Source: Actinomadura chibensis NBRC 106107 (GTDB lineage Bacteria > Actinomycetota > Actinomycetes > Streptosporangiales > Streptosporangiaceae). Taken from it: 59,381 nt of DNA. Made by a program: the position numbers and the translations under genes. Positions 41,740 to 48,546 of the stretch are shown here, piece by piece. The DNA lies in the NCBI RefSeq assembly GCF_001552135.1, contig NZ_BCQP01000074.1, positions 1 through 59,381 of the forward strand. Reading direction: 5' to 3'. The notes under the pieces were generated by a model. That model had not been told where the DNA came from. It ran no database searches and worked only from the letters and a program-made list of their open reading frames with translations. How positions within the stretch are numbered: the stretch's first letter is position 1; every line of letters begins with the position of its first letter.

Positions 41740-43173
41740 GTGACCGAACAGCAGGAACAGCAGGAGCAGCAGGACCAACAGCAGTTGAGCCTGGGTACCG
41801 CAGCGGCACGAAACCTGGCGACCACGACCAAGTCCGTCCCCCAGATGCAGGGCATCACCTCCCGGTGGCTGCTGAAACTGCTGCCCTGGGTGCAGGCGGC
41901 GGGCGGCGCCTACCGGGTCAACCGTCGCCTCACCTATACGCTCGGCGACGGCCGGGTCAGCTTCGTGACCACCGGCGCCGACGTCCGCGTCATCCCGCGC
42001 GAGCTCGGCGAGCTACCCCCGCTGCGCGGCTACGACGACGACCTCACCCTGGACGCCATCGCGGGCCGCTTCACGCAGCAGGAGTACGAGCCGGGCGACG
42101 TCGTCGTCGAGCGCGGCACCCCGGTCGACCGGGTCGTCCTCGTCGCGCACGGCAAGCTCAGCCAGATCGGCGCGGGCGAGTACGGGGCCGACGCCGTCCA
42201 CGCGACGCTCGCCAACGGCGACTTCTTCGGCGAGCAGGCCCTCGTCGGGACGGCCGAGGGCGCCGAGCCCGAGCGCTGGGAGTACACGGTCAAGGCGCTC
42301 ACCGCCTGCACCATCCTCACCATGAGCGCCGCCGACTTCCAGGAGACGCTCGGCCAGTCGTCGTCCCTGCAGGCGCACATCGACGAGTTCCGCGCCAGCC
42401 CGGCGCGCGCGCACAACGAGCACGGCGAGGCGGCGATCGACCTCGCGTCCGGGCACGAGGGCGAGCCGACGCTGCCCGGCACCTACGTCGACTACGAGCT
42501 CTCCCCGCGCGAGTACGAGCTGAGCGTCGCGCAGACCGTGCTGCGCGTCCACACCCGCGTCGCCGACCTCTACAACGAGCCGATGGACCAGGTCGAGCAG
42601 CAGCTCCGGCTGACCGTCGAGGCGCTGCGCGAGCGCCAGGAGCACGAGATCGTCAACAACCGCGGCTTCGGGCTCCTGCACAACACCGACCTGTCGCAGC
42701 GCATCCACACCAGGTCCGGCCCGCCCACCCCGGACGACATGGACGACCTGCTCGCCCTCGTCTGGAAGGACCCGGCCTTCTTCCTCGCCCATCCGAAGTC
42801 CATCGCCGCGTTCGGACGCGAGTGCAGCGCCCGCGGCGTCTATCCCGACAGCGTCGACGTCGGCGGGCACAAGGTGCCCGCGTGGCGGGGCGTCCCGATC
42901 TTCCCGTGCAACAAGATCCCCATCAGCCGGACCCGGACCAGCTCCATCCTGCTGATGCGCACCGGTGAGGAGGCGCAGGGCGTCATCGGCCTGCACCAGA
43001 TCGGGCTGCCCGACGAGTACCAGCCGGGGCTCTCCGTCCGGTACATGGGCATCGACGAGAAGGCGCTCATCTCCTACCTGGTCAGCGCCTACTACTCCGC
43101 CGCCGTGCTCGTCCCCGACGCGCTCGGGATGCTGGAGTCCGTCGAGGTCGCCCACGGTGGTGCCGCGTCGTGA
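41740..43173 (+). CDS. Family 2B encapsulin shell protein with cNMP-binding domain (paralogue 1)
   Basis: The 477-residue protein starts at GTG 41740, the point where it aligns with its downstream paralogue (an upstream in-frame stretch to 41551 has no family sequence). Order: Gln-rich N-terminus (residues 2-16), an N-arm with RNLATTTKSVPQMQGIT (24-40), a short beta region, a cyclic-nucleotide-binding (CRP-type) domain at about 95-220 with FGEQAL (E165) and ERWEYTVKALTAC (R179), then the HK97-fold shell (about 230-477: LPGTYVDYELSPREYELSV, FFLAHPKSIAAFGRE, VPIFPCNKIPI). Such proteins self-assemble into compartments that enclose enzymes. The two-gene layout and adjacent prenyl synthase match published family 2B systems. 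Confidence 0.88.
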   Translation: MTEQQEQQEQQDQQQLSLGTAAARNLATTTKSVPQMQGITSRWLLKLLPWVQAAGGAYRVNRRLTYTLGDGRVSFVTTGADVRVIPRELGELPPLRGYDDDLTLDAIAGRFTQQEYEPGDVVVERGTPVDRVVLVAHGKLSQIGAGEYGADAVHATLANGDFFGEQALVGTAEGAEPERWEYTVKALTACTILTMSAADFQETLGQSSSLQAHIDEFRASPARAHNEHGEAAIDLASGHEGEPTLPGTYVDYELSPREYELSVAQTVLRVHTRVADLYNEPMDQVEQQLRLTVEALRERQEHEIVNNRGFGLLHNTDLSQRIHTRSGPPTPDDMDDLLALVWKDPAFFLAHPKSIAAFGRECSARGVYPDSVDVGGHKVPAWRGVPIFPCNKIPISRTRTSSILLMRTGEEAQGVIGLHQIGLPDEYQPGLSVRYMGIDEKALISYLVSAYYSAAVLVPDALGMLESVEVAHGGAAS

Positions 43174-44570
43174 CCGAAAACCCCCCGACGGCGCGGAACG
43201 GCGCCGAGACCGCGCGGGCGCTCAGCACCAGGGCCGCCCGCAACCTCGCGACGACCACCAAGTCCGTCCCGCAGATGCAGGGCATCACCCCGCGGTGGCT
43301 GCTCAAGCAGCTCCCGTGGGTGCGGGCTGACGCCGGCACCTACCGGGTCAACCGGCGGCTCACCTACCGACTAGGCGACGGGCTCGTGACGTTCGTCAAC
43401 GACGGTGCGGCGGTCAGGGTCGTCCCGCCCGAGCTCGCGGAGCTGCCCCCGCTCCGCGAGCTCGGCGACGCCGCGACGCTTGAGGTGCTCGCCGGGCGGT
43501 TCGTCCAGCACGAGTACGCGGCCGGCGACACGATCGCGGAGGCCGGGCGCCCGGCCGACGGCGTCCACCTCGTCGCGCACGGCAAGGTCGAGGTGACCAC
43601 GCCGGGCGAGTACGGCGCCGCCGCGCACGTCGACATCCTCGACGGCGGGCGGTTCTTCGGCGACCGCGTCCTGTTCGCCCAGGACGAGGAGTGGCCGCAC
43701 ACCTATCGCGCGCTCACGCCGACGACCGTCCTCACCCTGTCCCGGGAGTCGGTCGAGGAGCTGATCGGCCGCCACGACACGCTGCGCGCCCATCTGGAAC
43801 GGGCCAGGGACGCGCCCGTCCCCGCGCAGACCAGGCACGGCGAGGCGGCGATCGAGCTGGCGTCCGGGCACGAGGGCGAGCTCGAACTGCCCGGCACGTT
43901 CGTCGACTACGAGACCTCGCCGCGCGAGTACGAGCTGGCCGTGACGCAGACGCTGCTGCGCGTCCACACCCGCGTCGCCGACCTCTACAACGGTCCGATG
44001 AACCAGCTCGAACAGCAGATCCGGCTCACCGTGGAGGAGGTGCGGGAACGGCAGGAGTACGAGCTCGTCAACAACCGCGACTTCGGCCTGCTGCACAACG
44101 CCGACCTCCGGCAGCGGATCCAGACCCGGGGCGGGCCCCCGACCCCCGCCGACATGGACGAGCTGCTCGCCCGCCGCCGCAAGACGCGGTTCTTCCTCGC
44201 CCATCCGAGGACGATCGCCGCGTTCGGCCGGGAGTGCACCCGCCGGGGCGTGTATCCGGCGAGCGTCGAGGTCGACGGGCGGCGCGCGCAGGCGTGGCGG
44301 AACGTCCCGATCCTGCCCTGCGACAAGATCCCGATCACGCCGTCCGGGACCAGCTCGATCATCGCGATGCGCACCGGGGAGGACGACCAGGGCGTCATCG
44401 GCCTGAGCCGCACCGGCATACCGAACGAGGTCCGCCCCGGCCTGTCCGTCCGCTTCACCGGCATCGACGACAAGGCGATCATGACCTATCTGGTGAGCAC
44501 CTACTATTCGGCGGCCGTGCTGGTCCCCGACGCGCTCGGTGTGCTGGAGAACGTGGAGATCGCCCGCTAG
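43170..44570 (+). CDS. Family 2B encapsulin shell protein with cNMP-binding domain (paralogue 2)
   Basis: The 466-residue protein starts at a GTG overlapping the stop of paralogue 1 (GTGA), so both are made together, probably forming a mixed shell. It shares the N-arm (RNLATTTKSVPQMQGIT at 24-40) and the shell part (LPGTFVDYETSPREYELAV, FFLAHPRTIAAFGRE, VPILPCDKIPI). In the cNMP domain the phosphate-cassette Glu is Asp (FGDRVL, D165) and the Arg is absent (DEEWPHTYRALT), so ligand binding may be lost or altered. The hydrophobic Gln-rich tail of paralogue 1 is missing. Confidence 0.87.
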   Translation: MTENPPTARNGAETARALSTRAARNLATTTKSVPQMQGITPRWLLKQLPWVRADAGTYRVNRRLTYRLGDGLVTFVNDGAAVRVVPPELAELPPLRELGDAATLEVLAGRFVQHEYAAGDTIAEAGRPADGVHLVAHGKVEVTTPGEYGAAAHVDILDGGRFFGDRVLFAQDEEWPHTYRALTPTTVLTLSRESVEELIGRHDTLRAHLERARDAPVPAQTRHGEAAIELASGHEGELELPGTFVDYETSPREYELAVTQTLLRVHTRVADLYNGPMNQLEQQIRLTVEEVRERQEYELVNNRDFGLLHNADLRQRIQTRGGPPTPADMDELLARRRKTRFFLAHPRTIAAFGRECTRRGVYPASVEVDGRRAQAWRNVPILPCDKIPITPSGTSSIIAMRTGEDDQGVIGLSRTGIPNEVRPGLSVRFTGIDDKAIMTYLVSTYYSAAVLVPDALGVLENVEIAR

Positions 44571-44597
44571 CCGGGACGCGCGACGAGAGGGGACGAC

Positions 44598-45689
44598 ATG
44601 CCCGTCTGGGGAGACGACCCGGCGACGCTCCGCTGCGACCACCGTCCGGAGCCGGATGATCCCCGGCCGGGCGCCGCCCGCCCGGCGGCCGAGATCCTCG
44701 CGTGGAGCCGCCGCCTGCTCGACCCCGCCCTGCGGGACGCGGTCGAGACGATGCCGGACGCGATGCGCGGCATCGCCGCGTTCCACTTCGGCTGGCGCGA
44801 CGAGCGGGGACGTCCGGCCGTCGGCGGGGGCGGCAAGGCCGTCCGCCCGGCCCTGACGCTGCTCGCCGCGCGGGCCGTCGGCGGCACGGCGGACGCCGCG
44901 CTGCCCGCCGCCGTCGCCGTCGAGCTGGCGCACAACTTCTCACTGCTGCACGACGACGTGATGGACGGCGACCTCACCCGCCGGCACCGGCCGACCGCCT
45001 GGAGCGTGTTCGGGACGAGCGCCGCGATCCTCGCCGGGGACGCGCTGCTCGCCGCCGCGTTCGAGGCGCTCGCCATCGAGGGCTCGCCGGTGATCGCCCG
45101 CGCGGTCCGCGTCCTCGGCCGGGCGGTGATCGAGCTGGTCGAGGGGCAGAGCGCCGACCTCGCGTTCGAGGAGCGCGGCGACGTCACGGTCGAGGAGTGC
45201 CTCACGATGGCGGGCCGCAAGACCGGGGCGCTGCTCGGCGCGTCCTGCGCGCTCGGCGCGCTGCACGGCGGCGCCGACCCGGTGCGGGTCGAGCGGCTCC
45301 GCGCGTTCGGGGAGCGGCTCGGGCTGGCCTTCCAGCTCGCCGACGACCTGCTCGGCATCTGGGGCGACCCGGCGGTCACGGGCAAGCCCGTCCACTCCGA
45401 CCTGCACACCCGCAAGAAGTCGCTGCCGGTGGTCGCGGCGCTGACCTCCGGCGGCCCGGCCGCCGCCGAGCTGGCCGCGCTCTACCTGCGCGACGCCCCG
45501 CTCACACCGGACGAGGCGTCCGACGTCGCCATGCTGATCGACGCCGCGGGCGGGCGGGCCTGGGCGGTCGCCCGCGCCGACGCCCTGCTCGCCGAGGCGC
45601 TGCGCGACCTCGACGGCGCCGCCCTGCTGCCGGCGCCCGCCGCCGAACTGCGGGCCGTCGCCCGGCTGATGACCCACCGCGACTTCTGA
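44598..45689 (+). CDS. Polyprenyl diphosphate synthase, probable encapsulin cargo
   Basis: The 363-residue protein is an all-trans isoprenyl diphosphate synthase: GGKAVRP at 78-84 (IPP-binding Lys/Arg), first Asp-rich motif HDDVMD (D119, D120, D123), second Asp-rich motif QLADDLLGIWGD (D249, D250). It condenses allylic diphosphates with IPP, giving C15-C30+ chains; the exact length is not predictable. About 30 residues of Pro/Asp-rich, probably disordered N-terminus precede the catalytic fold and are the best candidate for the cargo-loading segment. The gene lies 27 bp after the shell genes with GAGAGGGGAC before its ATG. Confidence 0.9.
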   Translation: MPVWGDDPATLRCDHRPEPDDPRPGAARPAAEILAWSRRLLDPALRDAVETMPDAMRGIAAFHFGWRDERGRPAVGGGGKAVRPALTLLAARAVGGTADAALPAAVAVELAHNFSLLHDDVMDGDLTRRHRPTAWSVFGTSAAILAGDALLAAAFEALAIEGSPVIARAVRVLGRAVIELVEGQSADLAFEERGDVTVEECLTMAGRKTGALLGASCALGALHGGADPVRVERLRAFGERLGLAFQLADDLLGIWGDPAVTGKPVHSDLHTRKKSLPVVAALTSGGPAAAELAALYLRDAPLTPDEASDVAMLIDAAGGRAWAVARADALLAEALRDLDGAALLPAPAAELRAVARLMTHRDF

Positions 45690-45733
45690 GACCGGCCCGC
45701 GAGGTCGATAGTGTGTTCGAGTAGGGTGGCGCG

Positions 45734-45988
45734 GTGCCCTCTCCAGACCGTGCCGCGCCCGCCCGCGAACATGTGCCGTTCCTGTGCCCGGCGGGGCACC
45801 GGCTCGATCCGGGGCGCGTCATCGTCGGCTGGTCGCCGTGCGTGTGCCCGCCCTGCGACGCGCGCGGCCGCGGCCTGCGCGGCCACCGCACCTACCTGTG
45901 CCTCGCCTGCAAGGACGAGCACGTCACGACCAAGTGCTACCTCCCCCACCACGTCCCCCTCGCAGACGCCGCCTACCGCTGGCCCTAG
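45734..45988 (+). CDS. Small zinc-ribbon-like protein
   Basis: The 84-residue protein starts at GTG 45734. It has several Cys/His pairs: FLCPAGH, CVCPPCDAR, YLCLACKDEH and TTKCYLPHH, consistent with one or two zinc-binding knuckles. No enzymatic motif. It lies 44 bp after the prenyl synthase gene and could be co-transcribed with the encapsulin operon, but nothing in the sequence ties it functionally to the shell. Confidence 0.62.
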   Translation: MPSPDRAAPAREHVPFLCPAGHRLDPGRVIVGWSPCVCPPCDARGRGLRGHRTYLCLACKDEHVTTKCYLPHHVPLADAAYRWP

Positions 45989-46049
45989 CGCCAGGCCGCC
46001 GGGGGTGACGCCGGGCCCGCACGGCCCCGCTACGCGCGGCGCGCTCCCG

Positions 46050-46940
46050 TCAGGCGCCGCGCTCCTGGGCGACCTGGGCGCGGACGGCCGGCACGACGTC
46101 CTCCGCGAACCGTCTGAGCTGCGTCTCCTGATCGCCCTCCGCCCAGAGGATGAAGGAGTCCATGCCGGAGCCGACGGCGAGGTCGGTCAGTTCGTCCGCC
46201 CACTGCGAGGCGGGGCCGCGCAGGAACCCGCCGGACGTGCCGTCGGTGATCGTCCCGTTGACGTTGTAGAGCCTGCGGACGTCCGCCGGGTCGCGTCCGG
46301 CGGCGACGGCGGCCTCGTCGATGCGGGCGTGCAGCGCGGGCAGCTTGTCCGGCGTCGCCCAGGAGGACGACGGCAGCCAGCCGTCGGCGGCGCGTCCGGT
46401 CAGGGCGAGGCCGCGCGGCCCGCCGGTGCCGAGCCACAGCTCGATCCGGTGCGCCGGGACGGGCCCCGCCTTCGCGCCCCTGAGCCGGTAGTGCTCGCCC
46501 TCGAAGCGCAGGTTGCGGCCGCCGCTCCACACCTCGCGGATCACGGTGACGGCCTCGGTCAGCGCGTCCACCGCCTCCTTCGGGGTGCGGCGCGGCCCGC
46601 CGAACGCCTCGACCGCCTCCGGGAAGCCGCCGCCGCCGAGGCCGAGCTCGGCGCGTCCGCCGCTCAGCGCGTCCAGGCTCGCGGCGGCCTTGGCGAGCAC
46701 GGCGGGCGGGCGCAGCGGCAGGTTCGCGACGTCCGGGAACACCCGCACCCGCTCGGTGACCGCCGCGATCATGCTGAGCAGCGTCCACGTGTCGACGTAG
46801 CGGCGCTGGTAGGGGTGGTCCTGCACGCCGACGAGGTCGAGGCCCGCGCGGTCGGCGGCCCGCGCCAGGTCGAGCAGCGGGTCGTCCGCGTCGGGGACGA
46901 GGAAGTATCCGAACTCAAGTGGCCTGCCGTAGTCGCCCAT
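46050..46940 (-). CDS. LLM-class flavin/F420-dependent oxidoreductase
   Basis: The 296-residue luciferase-like TIM-barrel protein has FGYFLVPDADDP at the N-terminus, the LGLGGGGFPEAVEAFG block, and the LWLGTGGPRGLALTGRAADGWLP region that holds flavin or deazaflavin F420 phosphate. Enzymes of this class carry out hydride-transfer reductions or oxidations. Convergent with the zinc-ribbon gene and upstream of the polyamine-binding protein with opposite reading. Cofactor F420 is likely in an actinobacterium but not certain. Confidence 0.86.
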   Translation of the reverse strand: MGDYGRPLEFGYFLVPDADDPLLDLARAADRAGLDLVGVQDHPYQRRYVDTWTLLSMIAAVTERVRVFPDVANLPLRPPAVLAKAAASLDALSGGRAELGLGGGGFPEAVEAFGGPRRTPKEAVDALTEAVTVIREVWSGGRNLRFEGEHYRLRGAKAGPVPAHRIELWLGTGGPRGLALTGRAADGWLPSSSWATPDKLPALHARIDEAAVAAGRDPADVRRLYNVNGTITDGTSGGFLRGPASQWADELTDLAVGSGMDSFILWAEGDQETQLRRFAEDVVPAVRAQVAQERGA

Positions 46941-47003
46941 GTCCGCCGGAACCCCGGGCCGGGGCCCCTTGTTCCCGGCCCGCGCGGGGTCCCCTGCGCG
47001 GGG

Positions 47004-48230
47004 TCAGCCCTTGATCTGGGTCCACGCCTGGGCCCAGCGGGCGTAGTCGACGCACTTGTCGCCGCGGTCGTCGCCGCAGTCCTTCACGGGGGTCTTCCAG
47101 AACGCGAGGCGCTTGTAGAAGCCGGGATCGCCGACGTGGTAGGTCGAGCAGAAGCCCTTCGCGGTGAAGCCGCACGCCTTCGGGTTGGCGGGCGCCTCGC
47201 CGAACCACTGCGCGACCTCGGCCTGCACCTTCGGCGTCGTGATCCAGTTCATCCACTTGTACATGCAGGTCGGATGCTGCGCCTTGGACGACACCATCCA
47301 CGTGTCGGACCAGCCGGTCGCGCCCTCGTCCGGGATCGTGGTCGCCACCGGCGACCGCTCCGCCAGCGCCAGGTTCGCGGTGACCTGCCACGCGGTGCCC
47401 GCGTAGTTGTAGCCGCTCTTGAACGACTGGAGCTCGTCCAGGTAGTTGGCCCAGTACTGGTTGACGTTCGGACGCTGCCGCTTGAGCAGCCCGACCGCCG
47501 CGTCGAACTGCTCCTCGTCCAGCGCGTACACGTCGGTGATCTTCAGGTCGGGGCGGTGCGCCTTCAGGTAGAGCGCGGCGTCGGCGATGTAGATGGGGGA
47601 GTCGTAGGCGACGACGTGCCCGGCGGCGGGGGACTTCTCGTCCCAGACCACGCTCCACGACGTCGGCCGCTGCGAGATCTTGTCCGTCCGGTACATCAGC
47701 ATGTTGGCGCCGTAGCCGTGCGGCACCCCGTACATCTGGCCGTTGACGGAGTTGTACGGCTGGTTCTTCAGGTAGCCCGCGATGTCGCCGTAGTTGCTGA
47801 TCAGCCCGGTGTTGACCGGCGCGACCAGGCCGCCGTAGATGAGCCGCAGGCTCGCGTCGCCGGACGCGGACACGCCGTCGTACCGCCCGGTCTCCATCAG
47901 CGCGACCATCGAGTCGGACGTGTCGGCCACCTTCGTGGTCACCTTGCAGCCGGTGGCCCGCGTGAACGGGGTGACCCAGTCGACCTTCTTGTCGTTCGAG
48001 CCGTTCTCGGCGTACCCCGTCCAGGCGACGAGGTCGAGCCGCCCTTCGGGCGCGCCGAGCTGCTGCGGCGCGTCGATGCGCGGCGGCGCGGCGGTCGAGC
48101 CGGAGCCGCCGCTGCACGCGGCGAGCGCCAGCGCGGTGGACAGCGCGCCCACCGCGAGCGCGGCCCCGGAGAGCAGGACCCGCCGCCGCTTCGGACGCCG
48201 TGATTTCGTCGCTGGAGGAGTACGAGCCAT
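47004..48230 (-). CDS. ABC transporter substrate-binding lipoprotein, spermidine/putrescine (PotD-like)
   Basis: From ATG 48230 the 408-residue protein has a basic signal start, a hydrophobic core and the lipobox LALAAC (Cys about residue 36). The mature part shows the polyamine-binding fold: DLVAWTGYAENG, VADTSDSMVALMETGRYDGVSASGD in part, GVPHGYGANMLMYRT, WSVVWDEKSPAAGHVVAYD. The rest of the transporter is not in the window. It is followed by a 63-bp gap and then an LLM oxidoreductase on the same strand. Substrate assignment is by fold only. Confidence 0.84.
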   Translation of the reverse strand: MARTPPATKSRRPKRRRVLLSGAALAVGALSTALALAACSGGSGSTAAPPRIDAPQQLGAPEGRLDLVAWTGYAENGSNDKKVDWVTPFTRATGCKVTTKVADTSDSMVALMETGRYDGVSASGDASLRLIYGGLVAPVNTGLISNYGDIAGYLKNQPYNSVNGQMYGVPHGYGANMLMYRTDKISQRPTSWSVVWDEKSPAAGHVVAYDSPIYIADAALYLKAHRPDLKITDVYALDEEQFDAAVGLLKRQRPNVNQYWANYLDELQSFKSGYNYAGTAWQVTANLALAERSPVATTIPDEGATGWSDTWMVSSKAQHPTCMYKWMNWITTPKVQAEVAQWFGEAPANPKACGFTAKGFCSTYHVGDPGFYKRLAFWKTPVKDCGDDRGDKCVDYARWAQAWTQIKG

Positions 48231-48546
48231 CACGCTGAGGCATCGTAGGGGCATTTCGCCGTGTTCGTGCATACAAAACGTGATGATTTGGAAACTGTCG
48301 ACACACGGCGGCGCGCGGTTCTAGGCTCTCCTGGGTCCCGCGCCGACTCCCCGCCCTCCATTGCCCCCCGTCCGTTCCGCGTTCCCGCCCGCCCGCGTCC
48401 CCCGCCCGCTCCGACCGTCCCCCCGCCCGCTCCGACCCGCCCGTCCCCCGCCCGCTCCGACCCGCCTGGTCCCCGCCCGTCCGCTCCGTTCGTCTCGCGC
48501 CAGCACCCCCGTCATCGTCGTCCGTCCGAGCGAAAGTTCAGCCGCA
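48231..48546. other. Promoter and C-rich repeat region upstream of the conservon
   Basis: This gap holds a candidate promoter (TCGACA at 48298-48303, 18-bp spacer, TAGGCT at 48322-48327) and, at about 48395-48480, at least three near-identical copies of CCCGCCCGCTCCGACC in a strand-asymmetric C-rich run. The run would be an unusually C-rich 5' leader for the sensor-kinase mRNA. No gene is supported; a frame from 48361 encodes only Pro/Arg-rich low complexity. Confidence 0.45.
48395..48480 (+). repeat. C-rich direct repeats upstream of cvnA
   Basis: Three units of roughly 26 bp share the core CCCGCCCGCTCCGACC and are separated by C-runs and GT. The complementary strand is correspondingly G-rich and could form G-quadruplexes. 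Confidence 0.55.
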
